Shown here one piece after another: positions 24,337 through 33,004 of a stretch of 64,000 nucleotides of DNA. The stretch covers positions 1-64,000 of the forward strand of contig JAHAWY010000013.1 of NCBI GenBank assembly GCA_018385135.1. The letters run 5' to 3'. Made by a program: the position numbers and the translations under genes. This DNA is from Oscillospiraceae bacterium (GTDB taxonomy: Bacteria; Bacillota; Clostridia; Oscillospirales; Oscillospiraceae). The notes beneath the pieces were generated by a model, which searched no databases, was not told where the DNA came from, and saw only the letters and a program-made list of their open reading frames with translations. Every line of letters starts with the position of its first letter. The first letter of the stretch is position 1.

Positions 24337-24816
24337 ATGGCTAATACGGAAACAACCGCAAATTCCGTCAGCATCGACGGACTTACAGACAGATATCTCC
24401 TCTTCAAAATAGACGATGCAAACTATGGTCTCCCGCTGTCTCTCGCCATCGAAATCATAACCATCCAGTCAATAACAAAGCTTCCCCGCGTGGCAAGCTA
24501 CGTCAAGGGAATAGTCAATCTGCGCGGCAAGGTCATTCCCGTTCTTGACGTTCGCGCAAAGCTCGGTCTGCCCGAGCACGAGTATGACGATAAGACCTGC
24601 ATCATCGTTCTTGACATTCACGATATGCACGTCGGTCTCATTGTCGATATGGTATCGGAGGTTGCCTCCGCTCTGCCCGAACAGCTTATGCCGCCCCCGA
24701 AGAACGACAAAGCAGCAACCTATATCGCCTCTGTTTTTCAGAAGGACGATAAGATCATCCTAAACCTCGACTGCGAAGACTTCTTCAAGGACGACCTTGA
24801 GCAGACTCGGGTTTAA
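24337..24816 (+). CDS. cheW: Chemotaxis coupling protein CheW
   Basis: 159 residues, one CheW SH3-like double barrel: YLLFKIDDANYGLPLSLA near residue 19, then IKGIVNLRGKVIPVLD-type sequence (YVKGIVNLRGKVIPVLDVR) near residue 52. It couples receptors to CheA. Second gene in the che operon, 65 bases after cheA with an AAGGATAGG site. Confidence 0.95.
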   Translation: MANTETTANSVSIDGLTDRYLLFKIDDANYGLPLSLAIEIITIQSITKLPRVASYVKGIVNLRGKVIPVLDVRAKLGLPEHEYDDKTCIIVLDIHDMHVGLIVDMVSEVASALPEQLMPPPKNDKAATYIASVFQKDDKIILNLDCEDFFKDDLEQTRV

Positions 24817-24835
24817 TTAGCGAAAGGTAACCCAT

Positions 24836-25672
24836 ATGAATTACGATGAGGCATGCTCCATAGTTCGTCTGAGCGACAGTGAATTTGAGTTTATTGTTGA
24901 TTTTGTCAGCAAGCGTTACGGCATTGACCTGTCGCAAAAGCGCCGTCTTATCGAGGCGCGTCTTGCAGGCGAGTTGAAAAGCAACGGTTTTGACAACTAT
25001 GCTCAATATATCAACGCGCTCAAAAGTGACCCGACCTCCGAAAAGGTCGAAACCTTTATCAACAAAATAACGACGAACTATTCCTACTTTTCAAGAGAGA
25101 CGGACCACTACGATTTTCTCGCAAACACGGTCATTGCCTCTCTGTCGCAGGCAAAAAAGACAAGCATCAAGGTATGGAGCGCCGGATGCTCAACAGGCGA
25201 GGAGCCGTATAATATCGCCATGGCGATAGACAGCGCCCTCGGAATAAAGCGCAACCTATGGAACGTATCCATCGTGGCTACGGACGTGTCAACGCGCGCC
25301 CTTGCAGTGGCGAAAAAGGGTGTCTACCCGGAAAGCGAGCTTAATGTAATGCCCCCGGCATGGAAGGCAAATTACATGGTAAAGCAGCCCGACGGCAACT
25401 ATAAAGTTGCAGACAGCATTAGGAACAAGGTCTCTTTCAGCCAGTTTAACCTCATGACACCCTTTTTCCCAAAAAACACCTATGACGTAGTTTTCTGCCG
25501 CAACGTGATGATTTATTTCAAGCCCGCCACGACCCAGGAAATCGTCAAAAAATTCTATCAATCCACCGTTGAGGGCGGATATCTTTTCATAGGACACTCC
25601 GAAACCATCAGCAGACTGGATAACGACTACACCTACATTTCTCCCTCGATATATAGAAAGCTTAAAAAGTAA
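24836..25672 (+). CDS. cheR: Chemotaxis protein methyltransferase CheR
   Basis: 278 residues. The N-terminal helical domain is followed by the SAM-binding domain with TTNYSYFSRE near residue 79, VWSAGCSTGEEPYNIAM near residue 117 and VVFCRNVMIYF near residue 220. It methylates glutamates in chemoreceptors using SAM. Twenty bases after cheW, with a GAAAGG site. Confidence 0.96.
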   Translation: MNYDEACSIVRLSDSEFEFIVDFVSKRYGIDLSQKRRLIEARLAGELKSNGFDNYAQYINALKSDPTSEKVETFINKITTNYSYFSRETDHYDFLANTVIASLSQAKKTSIKVWSAGCSTGEEPYNIAMAIDSALGIKRNLWNVSIVATDVSTRALAVAKKGVYPESELNVMPPAWKANYMVKQPDGNYKVADSIRNKVSFSQFNLMTPFFPKNTYDVVFCRNVMIYFKPATTQEIVKKFYQSTVEGGYLFIGHSETISRLDNDYTYISPSIYRKLKK

Positions 25673-25688
25673 GGAGGGATGCCCGTTT

Positions 25689-26747
25689 ATGCCGATCAAG
25701 GTTTTGGTCGTGGACGACTCGATTGTGTACAGGACAAAGCTTCAGCTCTCGCTGAGCAAGTGCAGCGATATCAAGGTCGTCGCCTGTGCTACCAGCGCAG
25801 AGGAAGCTTTAAAAAAGACAAGCTGGTATTCCCCCGATGTCATTACGCTCGATATGGAGATGCCCAATATGGACGGCATAGACTTCTTATCAAAATTCGT
25901 GTCTGAGCATTCACAGCCTGTCATCGTAGTCAGTTCGACCAAGGAAAAATCGGCGGAGTCCCTGAAGCATGGCGCATTCGACTATGTTTGCAAGCCGGAG
26001 CTAGGCTTGACTTCAGTTAACAATGACTCGTTCATTTCAAAGCTTGCAGACACTATTCGTGCTGCGGCAAGATCAGTTGAAAACACTGATACTGTGCAAG
26101 AGCACCACGCGCTGCCTCTCCCCGTTCAAAGCGCAAGTCTCCCCAAGGCTCAGCTTCCGCCAATACGCAACAACATGATAATTGCCATCGGCGCTTCTAC
26201 AGGCGGAACGGAGGCAATTATCCAGGTGGTCAAAAATCTGCCGGAGAATACCCCTCCCGTGCTGATAGTCCAGCATATGCCTCCTAAATTTACGCAGCTT
26301 TACGCAGAGCGTCTTAATTCCATCTGCAAAATGCGCGTCAAGGAAGCGCAGGACAACGACCGCGTTCTTGCCGGTCAAATCATCATAGGCGAGGGCGGCA
26401 AGCAGATGACCCTCAAGAAGGACAGTCGCGGCTACTATATTCGCAGTGTTCCCGGCGAAAAGGTCAGCGGTCACTGCCCTTCGGTTGACGTTCTCTTTAA
26501 AAGCGTTGCTGAAATCGCGGGCAAAAATTCCATCGGCGTCATCCTCACCGGCATGGGAGCGGACGGCGCGCGCGGCATAACCGATATGCGTCAAAAGGGC
26601 GCTTTCACCGTAGGTCAAAACAAAGAGACCTGCGTGGTTTACGGTATGCCGATGGAGGCGTTTAAGCTCGGCGGCATAACAAAGCAGCTTCCGCTTGAGA
26701 GCATCTCAACGAGCATATTAAACCACCTTTCAAAAAACGAAAAATAA
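25689..26747 (+). CDS. cheB: Chemotaxis response regulator protein-glutamate methylesterase CheB
   Basis: 352 residues. N-terminal receiver domain with DDS near residue 8, phospho-acceptor Asp in TLDMEMPNMDG near residue 57 and VVSSTKE near residue 82. The methylesterase domain has the catalytic Ser in GASTGGTEAI, His in QHMPPKFTQLYAERL and Asp in TGMGADGARG. CheB removes methyl groups added by CheR. GGAGGG precedes the start; last gene of the operon. Confidence 0.97.
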   Translation: MPIKVLVVDDSIVYRTKLQLSLSKCSDIKVVACATSAEEALKKTSWYSPDVITLDMEMPNMDGIDFLSKFVSEHSQPVIVVSSTKEKSAESLKHGAFDYVCKPELGLTSVNNDSFISKLADTIRAAARSVENTDTVQEHHALPLPVQSASLPKAQLPPIRNNMIIAIGASTGGTEAIIQVVKNLPENTPPVLIVQHMPPKFTQLYAERLNSICKMRVKEAQDNDRVLAGQIIIGEGGKQMTLKKDSRGYYIRSVPGEKVSGHCPSVDVLFKSVAEIAGKNSIGVILTGMGADGARGITDMRQKGAFTVGQNKETCVVYGMPMEAFKLGGITKQLPLESISTSILNHLSKNEK

Positions 26748-26767
26748 CCCCCCGACCTGTTATAATA

Positions 26768-26799
26768 AAGCGGAGAGATACAATATCTCTCCGCTTTTA
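26768..26799. terminator. Terminator between cheB and obg (convergent)
   Basis: Arms AAAGCGGAGAGAT and ATCTCTCCGCTTT with an ACAAT loop; T runs on both strands, so it can serve both cheB and obg. Confidence 0.9.
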
Positions 26800-26805
26800 T
26801 GCTGT

Positions 26806-28080
26806 TTATGACTGGTATTCAAATTCAAGATTATAAATGCTTACCGTGTCGCCATCCTTGATACCCATTGCCTCCATGCGGTCAAAAAGCCCCGCTTCGC
26901 GCAGGACACGGTCAAAATACATACGCGACTCATAGTCGCTGAAGTTAACGCTCGCCACCAGCTTTTCAAGCCACGGACCTTCAACTATCCAACAGTCATC
27001 ATACTGTTCGATCTCCACAGCCTCGGAGGTATCGATAACAGGCTCCGGCGCAACATAGTCCGCCTCATAGTATATTACCGGGGGCAGATCCTGCAACTTT
27101 TCGGCGGCAGCTTGAACCAGCTCATGCGTACCCTGGTGTGTTGCGGCGGAGACCACGAACAGCTCATATCCAAACGCCTCAACATAGTCACGAAACTCCT
27201 CCAGCAACGTGCTGCCCTCGGGCAGCAGGTCGCATTTGTTGGCAACGACTATCTGCGGTCTTTCGGCAAGCTCGGGGCTGTATTCCGCAAGCTCCTTATT
27301 GATAGCTTCAAAATCCTCAATGGGGTCGCGTCCCTCACTGCCGGAAACATCAACAAGGTGGATAAGCAGTCGGCAGCGGTCAATATGACGCAAAAAGTCA
27401 TGTCCCAGACCTGCGCCCTCGCTTGCGCCCTCAATAATACCGGGGATATCCGCCATTACAAAGGAAACTCCCTCAGCCACATAAACAACACCCAGATTTG
27501 GAAACAGTGTTGTGAAGTGGTAATTTGCTATTTTCGGGTGCGCCTTGGAAACAACGGAAAGCAGCGTTGACTTTCCGACATTCGGGAAGCCCACCAAACC
27601 AACGTCTGCAAGGAGCTTAAGCTCCAAAATGACCTCTCGGTATTCTCCCTTCATGCCGGGCTTGGCAAAACGCGGCACTTGACGGGTCGGCGTGGCAAAA
27701 TGCTTGTTGCCCCAGCCCCCGCGACCACCCTTGGCAAGCACAAAGGGCTGACCGTCGGACATATCCTTAATGATGCCGCCTGTTTCCTTGTCTCTGATAA
27801 GAGTGCCGCGCGGAACGCGGATCGTAACGCTCTCGCCATCCTTGCCGCTGCATCGCTTGCCGGCACCGTTCATTCCGTTTCCGGCAACGTATTTTCTCTT
27901 GTAACGAAAATCCAGCAGCGTTGACATATTGTCATCCACGACAACTATGATGTCGCCGCCGCGACCGCCGTCTCCGCCATCAGGACCGCCGGCGGCAACG
28001 TATTTTTCCCTGTGAAAAGCAACCGCGCCGTCGCCGCCACGACCCGCCTGCACCGTGATACCGGCTTTATCAACAAACAT
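26806..28080 (-). CDS. obg: Obg/CgtA family GTPase
   Basis: 424 residues with the three Obg domains: the Gly-rich N-terminal Obg fold (residues 1-158), the G domain with GFPNVGKSTLL near residue 165, DIPGIIEGASEGAGLG near residue 211 and NKCDLL near residue 284, and a C-terminal OCT domain (about 350-424). Obg binds the 50S subunit and ppGpp and in spore formers is needed for Spo0A activation. It lies after rplU-rpmA, the classic order. Confidence 0.97.
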   Translation of the reverse strand: MFVDKAGITVQAGRGGDGAVAFHREKYVAAGGPDGGDGGRGGDIIVVVDDNMSTLLDFRYKRKYVAGNGMNGAGKRCSGKDGESVTIRVPRGTLIRDKETGGIIKDMSDGQPFVLAKGGRGGWGNKHFATPTRQVPRFAKPGMKGEYREVILELKLLADVGLVGFPNVGKSTLLSVVSKAHPKIANYHFTTLFPNLGVVYVAEGVSFVMADIPGIIEGASEGAGLGHDFLRHIDRCRLLIHLVDVSGSEGRDPIEDFEAINKELAEYSPELAERPQIVVANKCDLLPEGSTLLEEFRDYVEAFGYELFVVSAATHQGTHELVQAAAEKLQDLPPVIYYEADYVAPEPVIDTSEAVEIEQYDDCWIVEGPWLEKLVASVNFSDYESRMYFDRVLREAGLFDRMEAMGIKDGDTVSIYNLEFEYQS

Positions 28081-28172
28081 AATAATTCATCCTTTATGTG
28101 AAGCGGATGCAGCATCCGCCGTGTTTCCCAAGTTAATCGTTTCCCGCTGTTAGTATGCCCCTTCCGCGAGAA

Positions 28173-28200
28173 AATGGGCAGGCTAAAACGCCTGCCCATT
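28173..28200 (-). terminator. Terminator after rpmA
   Basis: Arms AATGGGCAGGC and GCCTGCCCATT with a six-base loop, then TTTTC on the minus strand. It separates the ribosomal protein genes from obg, perhaps partially. Confidence 0.8.
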
Positions 28201-28207
28201 AAAAAGG

Positions 28208-28471
28208 TTACTGTGCAATTTCTTCGTAAACAGAGACCTTCTTGCGGTCCTTGCCCATACGCTCAAACCTTACTATTCCATCCTTGAGGGCGAAAAGTGT
28301 ATCATCACCGCCGCGACCTACGTTTGTGCCGGGGTGGATTTTGGTTCCGCGCTGTCTGACAAGGATGTTGCCGGCGAGAACAAACTGACCATCTGCTCTC
28401 TTGGGTCCAAGGCGCTTAGACTCGCTGTCGCGTCCGTTCTTGGTAGAACCCATTCCCTTTTTATGTGCCAT
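28208..28471 (-). CDS. rpmA: Large ribosomal subunit protein bL27, without N-terminal extension
   Basis: 87 residues, starting [16 protein letters not shown], with GGAGG in front of the ATG. In most Firmicutes L27 carries an N-terminal extension that is cut off by the Prp protease; here the gene starts directly at the mature sequence, and no prp gene lies between rplU and rpmA (only 37 bases separate them). L27 reaches the peptidyl-transferase centre with its N-terminus. Confidence 0.97.
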   Translation of the reverse strand: MAHKKGMGSTKNGRDSESKRLGPKRADGQFVLAGNILVRQRGTKIHPGTNVGRGGDDTLFALKDGIVRFERMGKDRKKVSVYEEIAQ

Positions 28472-28508
28472 GCTTTACACCTCCAATGTGTCAAATGAAT
28501 AGCGGAAC

Positions 28509-28823
28509 TTATGCGTTGATCGCACCGATCTGAACCTGAGTATAGGGCTGTCTGTGACCCTTGGTAAGACGATAGCCCTTTTTCGGCTTCATCTTGTAAA
28601 CGCGGATTTTGGGACCCTTGCCGTTTTTTACAACGCTTGCTGCAACTGTTGCACCCTCAAGCAGCGGGGAACCGAACTTGCTGCCATTCTCGTCGATAAC
28701 TGCAAGAACGCGGTCAAAGGTAACAGCATCGCCGCCCTCGACATTCAGCTTCTCGATGAAGATGACGTCGCCCTCGGCAACACGATACTGCTTTCCGCCG
28801 GTTTCGATTATAGCGTGTTTCAC
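28509..28823 (-). CDS. rplU: Large ribosomal subunit protein bL21
   Basis: 104 residues: [19 protein letters not shown] at the N-terminus and [11 protein letters not shown] at the C-terminus are diagnostic for bL21, which binds 23S rRNA. First gene of the rplU-rpmA pair. GGAG lies upstream. Confidence 0.98.
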   Translation of the reverse strand: MKHAIIETGGKQYRVAEGDVIFIEKLNVEGGDAVTFDRVLAVIDENGSKFGSPLLEGATVAASVVKNGKGPKIRVYKMKPKKGYRLTKGHRQPYTQVQIGAINA

Positions 28824-28915
28824 TTAAGTCTTTCTCCTCTCTCGAAGTCTCGCTTTTGAGGCGGGAGCAAAGCTCCTCTTTCCTTGCCCCTTCAATGCGG
28901 CCTTGTTAGTTTATC
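28824..28915 (-). promoter_or_regulatory. Leader upstream of rplU, possible L21 autoregulatory RNA
   Basis: The minus-strand leader contains GGAGCUUUGCUCC and a CCUC..GAGG pairing near the ribosome binding site. L21 leaders are known in Firmicutes at this position. I did not confirm a match to that RNA family. Confidence 0.3.
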
Positions 28916-28994
28916 ATGCAAAAACAGCAATGTCAAGCAAAAGTCACAATCTTTGAGCGTTTATTCCATAATAAGCTCCAAAAGCTTTGATCCG

Positions 28995-29759
28995 TCAGTC
29001 CATCCACATTACAAGCACCGCCGCTGCCTCACGAAGAAAGTAATTGACCCTCAAAATCGGAAGATTTGTGTGTCCCGCAACACCAACGGGCTTCGCGCCT
29101 AGCTTCGCGGCTATATATTTTGAGCGATAGAGGTGATATTCACTCGATACTATGGCGACCTTGCCATGAGGGTCGCCGCCATCCTCGGCGATTTTCTCAA
29201 GCGAATAGGCAATGTTTTCGCTGCTTGAGTGCGCCTGCTCCTCCATAATTATGCGTTCGGGAGAAATCCCCTGCTCACAAAGCCAGCGGCGCATACATTC
29301 CGCCTCCGAAATATCTTCGCCCTCACCCAAAGAGCCTGAGACAACTGCCTTGCTTTCGGGGTGCTCGTCAAGAAAGCTCTTCGCCGCCTCCAAACGGTTT
29401 AGCAGAGAAAGCGATGGCGTTTCGCCGTTTACCCCCGCACCCATAACAATCGCATAGGGCGCGTCGGTGCTTTCATCTGTTCTCGCGGAGATTATTATAG
29501 GTATCTCGATAGCCGCCAGTGCAAGCACGCCCAGCACCACGCAAGCGCTTAGTATCCTTTTGAGCGCCCTTGCGGTTTTCTCGTTTTTGCGTCGTAAAAC
29601 GTCAATAAGCCTATACAGCGCCGCAAGAAGCGCAATGCCGGCAAGCACCAGCGCTGTAGTTTTGTATCCTATAAGCGCAAACTCAAAGAAGGCAGCCGCA
29701 AAAAGCAGCACAGTCTCGGTTATTATAAAGCGCTTTTTTGCTTTTCTCTCGTCTTTCAT
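28995..29759 (-). CDS. DUF218 (YdcF/SanA-type) membrane protein
   Basis: 254 residues starting at the ATG with GAGGAGC seven bases before (the track start is ten codons longer). Two or three membrane helices occupy residues 12-90; the DUF218 domain follows with AIVMGAGVNGETPSLSLLNR near residue 102, VVSGSLGEGEDISEAECM near residue 140 and SSEYHLYRSKYIA near residue 205. SanA-type proteins are linked with envelope permeability and vancomycin tolerance; the reaction is unknown. The start overlaps the ABC-F stop by four bases. Confidence 0.85.
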   Translation of the reverse strand: MKDERKAKKRFIITETVLLFAAAFFEFALIGYKTTALVLAGIALLAALYRLIDVLRRKNEKTARALKRILSACVVLGVLALAAIEIPIIISARTDESTDAPYAIVMGAGVNGETPSLSLLNRLEAAKSFLDEHPESKAVVSGSLGEGEDISEAECMRRWLCEQGISPERIIMEEQAHSSSENIAYSLEKIAEDGGDPHGKVAIVSSEYHLYRSKYIAAKLGAKPVGVAGHTNLPILRVNYFLREAAAVLVMWMD

Positions 29760-31657
29760 TGAGCAAGCTCCTCGCTTAGTGTCTCCCACTTTTCGTAAAG
29801 CTCGTCAAGCCGGGCTTGAAGCTGCGCCTTTTGCTCGTCAAGCTCCATCAGCTTTTGATAGTCAGAGGAGTTTTCTTCGTATTGTATCTCCAGCTCCGAC
29901 ATCTCGCCTTCGAGCTTTTCGATGTCTCTCTCAATGCGTTTAAGCTGCTTTTCGCCGTTTGCCCCCTTGTTTTTCCGGTCCGCCCTGCGCGGCTCTTTCA
30001 CTTCGGGCTTTGCCGCTTCCTTTTGCTTTTCCGCCAAAGCAAGCTCAGTTCTGCGGCGTACATACTCGCGGTATTCGGAAAAGCTGCCGCGAAAGTCCGT
30101 GATCTGCCCGTCCTTCAGCTCCCAAATGCGCGTTGCGAACTTCTCAATAAAATAGCGGTCATGCGAAACGAACAGCAGCGCCTCGCCGTAGGCTTCCACC
30201 GCTTCCTCTATCCATTCACGGCTGTTAATGTCCAGGTGGTTTGTCGGCTCGTCAAGGATAAGGAAGTTGATCTCCTCTCGCATGAGCATACACAGCCTAA
30301 GCCTGCTCTGCTCGCCGCCGGAGAGCGCCGAAACAGGCTTAAAAACATCCTCCCCCGAAAAGCGAAAGCTACCGAGACGGTTTCGCGCCGTCTGCGGCGT
30401 GCATTTTTCTGCATAGAGCATCGTGTCCAGCAGACTGCGGCGCGGGTCGTCGAATTTGATTATCTGCGGCAAATATGCCGTTTTTACCGCAGGTCCACAG
30501 CGGAGCATACCCTTATCGGGTATTTCTTCGCCCATTATCATTTTGATTAGTGTCGATTTGCCGCTGCCGTTATCGCCGATAAGGGCAATGCGCTCGCCGC
30601 CCTCAATAATTAGCTCAAGGTCGGAAAACAGGGTCCTGTCCCCAAAGGCTTTGCTAACGCCGTCTATTAACAGCACCTCGTCGCCCGAAAACTCACGGCT
30701 TGCAAATTTCATTTTCATCGCGCGCTCCTGCTTGGGGCGCTCTGTTTTTGCCAGACGCTCCATGCGCTTTTCCATTGAAAATGCGCGCTTATGCAACGCG
30801 TCGTTGCCCATAAACGCCCACAGGTGCAGACGATCCGCCGCTTCGGAAAGCTGCTTGAGCTTTGCCTGCTCCTTTTCGTAGCGTTTAAGCTGTTCTTCAA
30901 AGCGACGCTGCTTTTCTTCAACATAGAAGCTGTAATTTCCGCTGTAAAACTCTGCCTTGCCGTCAACTATCTCGACCGTTCTCGAAACAACGCGGTCAAG
31001 AAAATAGCGGTCATGCGAGATGGCAAGCACCGTGCCGCGGAATTTTCTCAAATACTCCTCAAGCCACTCGGTCGCGCGCAGGTCCAAGTGGTTTGTCGGC
31101 TCGTCAAGCAGGAGAATATCAGTATCCTCCAAAATCAGTCGCGCAAGGTTCACGCGCGTCTTTTCTCCGCCCGAAAGCTTTGAAAACATCTGCGCGCGCA
31201 TATTCTCGTCAATGGCAAGACCGTTAGCGACGCGGTTTCGCTCAATATCGGCATTGTAGCCGCCCAGACGCTCAAAATCCATTGCCGCCTTGTCATATTC
31301 GGCAAGCAGCTCATCGGACGCGCCACTGCTCATCTGCTCTGTAAGCTCACGCATTCTTCTCTCAAGCTCAAAAATGCGGTGATGTGCGGTTTTTAATACG
31401 TCCTCAACCGTGTATTCCTCGGGATATACGGGTATTTGCGAAATGAGCCCCATGCGCTTACCGGGGGCGATAACTATCTGACCCTCGTCGGCGCGCACTT
31501 CACCTGTCATAATACGGAAAAGTGTTGTTTTGCCCGCGCCGTTGCTGCCCAAAATGCCCACGCGCTCTCCCATATCAACATCAAAGGTAAGCCCGTTTAA
31601 AATGTTTTTGTCCTGCTCAAAGGACTTTACAATTTTCTGAATGGAAATATCTTTCAT
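29756..31657 (-). CDS. ABC-F family ATPase
   Basis: 633 residues with two ATPase domains and no membrane segment. Walker A motifs are GSNGAGKTTL near residue 38 and GDNGSGKSTL near residue 363; signature LSGGE occurs in both halves; Walker B is LLLDEPTNHLD / LILDEPTNHLD. The linker between them is basic and helical, and the last 70 residues form a coiled coil as in Uup/YfmR types. ABC-F proteins act on ribosomes to relieve stalls or antibiotic block. Downstream of the PBP gene by 30 bases. Confidence 0.93.
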   Translation of the reverse strand: MKDISIQKIVKSFEQDKNILNGLTFDVDMGERVGILGSNGAGKTTLFRIMTGEVRADEGQIVIAPGKRMGLISQIPVYPEEYTVEDVLKTAHHRIFELERRMRELTEQMSSGASDELLAEYDKAAMDFERLGGYNADIERNRVANGLAIDENMRAQMFSKLSGGEKTRVNLARLILEDTDILLLDEPTNHLDLRATEWLEEYLRKFRGTVLAISHDRYFLDRVVSRTVEIVDGKAEFYSGNYSFYVEEKQRRFEEQLKRYEKEQAKLKQLSEAADRLHLWAFMGNDALHKRAFSMEKRMERLAKTERPKQERAMKMKFASREFSGDEVLLIDGVSKAFGDRTLFSDLELIIEGGERIALIGDNGSGKSTLIKMIMGEEIPDKGMLRCGPAVKTAYLPQIIKFDDPRRSLLDTMLYAEKCTPQTARNRLGSFRFSGEDVFKPVSALSGGEQSRLRLCMLMREEINFLILDEPTNHLDINSREWIEEAVEAYGEALLFVSHDRYFIEKFATRIWELKDGQITDFRGSFSEYREYVRRRTELALAEKQKEAAKPEVKEPRRADRKNKGANGEKQLKRIERDIEKLEGEMSELEIQYEENSSDYQKLMELDEQKAQLQARLDELYEKWETLSEELAQ

Positions 31658-31687
31658 CTAATTCTCCGACAGGTCTTGCCGCCTGTT

Positions 31688-33004
31688 TTATTTGATAGCT
31701 GCCTGCAAAACGGTATTGGCAAGGGGCGCTGCATTGGCAAGCCCTCCCCCGCCGCGCTCAATAATAACCGTAAATGCCAAAGGGTGCTCGTCGTCATCAA
31801 TATAGCCTGCGAACCACGCGTGAGAGCTGCCGTCGCCAAGCTCCGCAGTACCCGACTTGGCGTGCATATCAAGCTCCGGGAAACGCCACGTTCCATAGCT
31901 GTAAGAAACGTTGTAGCTCATCATCTCGCCAATTTTTGCCGCCGTTGAATACTCGAGCAGCTTTGTTTCGTTTCCTTTTCTGTCCTTGATAAGCACCGGC
32001 TCTTTAACCGTGCCGCCCGCTGCGACCGCGGAAACATAGCGCAGCACGGCAATGGGCGCGACAAGGTCGTTATATTGTCCAATGCCCGACCAGCTAAGGT
32101 CGCTTGTGCCCGCCTCCGCCTTTTCAAAGCTGCCCGCCGCGGTTTCAATTCCGCTTATATCCAGGCTGTCCAAAAAGCCGAGCTGTTTTGCGTATTTTTC
32201 AAGCGTGTCCGCGCCCAGCTCCTGCGAAAGCTCGGAAAATGCGCAGTTGCAGGAATTGGCAAGCGCCTGCTCAATGGTCTGTGCTCCGTGAACCCCGGTG
32301 CAGTTTACGGTGTCTCCACCCACCCGCACGCTGCCTTGGCATTCAAAGCTGCGTGTGTAGATATCCGGAACATTTTCAATAGCCGCCGCCAGCGTAACAA
32401 GCTTAAATACCGAGCCCGGAGCATAGGTCGCGTTAAGCGCGCGGTTGAGGTAAACCCCCTCATAGGCGGGCTGCTCAAGTTCCGGCGGTGAATTGGGGTC
32501 GTAGGCGGGCGTGCTGACCATGCAAAGTATCTCTCCCGTTTCATAATTTGAAACGAGAACAGCGCCGCGCCGCCCCGCAAGGGCATTGAGTGCCGCTACA
32601 TTGAGCGCCGAGTCTATGGAAAGCCGCACGGTTCCTCCGCCGTCGGAGAGAGTCGCAACTCCGTCAAAAAAGTTATAATGTGCAAGCTCATCGTCAAAGG
32701 CGCTAAGCGCGCCTGTTCCGAAATTGCCCGCATAATCGCCAACGGCATGAAGGCAGGCAATGCGCACGGAGGCGTCGTCTGCATAGGCGAAAACGCCGTT
32801 GCCCGCTCTTGCCAGCACAACGCCGTTTCTGTCCGTGACCATTCCGGTATCCAAAACGCCATCTTTAAACACGCTCTGATTGGCGCGAAGCATAACCCAA
32901 TCATCGCCGTCGTTAAAAAGACGTACGGAATACAGCGCCAGCCCCAGTATCAGTGCCGCCGCAATTATAAGCGCAAAGCCGGCGCGTCTGCTGATTTTTT
33001 TCAT
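31688..33004 (-). CDS. Penicillin-binding protein, class B transpeptidase (PbpA-like)
   Basis: 438 residues, short for class B. One N-terminal membrane helix (residues 8-28) and a small dimerisation-like region, then the transpeptidase domain: active-site SxxK in APGSVFKLVT near residue 196, SxN in ANSCNCAF near residue 250, and KSGT in HAKSGTAELG near residue 382. Its start overlaps the SEDS gene stop (ATGA). Such pairs form a glycosyltransferase-transpeptidase complex, here probably for elongation or sporulation. Confidence 0.93.
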   Translation of the reverse strand: MKKISRRAGFALIIAAALILGLALYSVRLFNDGDDWVMLRANQSVFKDGVLDTGMVTDRNGVVLARAGNGVFAYADDASVRIACLHAVGDYAGNFGTGALSAFDDELAHYNFFDGVATLSDGGGTVRLSIDSALNVAALNALAGRRGAVLVSNYETGEILCMVSTPAYDPNSPPELEQPAYEGVYLNRALNATYAPGSVFKLVTLAAAIENVPDIYTRSFECQGSVRVGGDTVNCTGVHGAQTIEQALANSCNCAFSELSQELGADTLEKYAKQLGFLDSLDISGIETAAGSFEKAEAGTSDLSWSGIGQYNDLVAPIAVLRYVSAVAAGGTVKEPVLIKDRKGNETKLLEYSTAAKIGEMMSYNVSYSYGTWRFPELDMHAKSGTAELGDGSSHAWFAGYIDDDEHPLAFTVIIERGGGGLANAAPLANTVLQAAIK

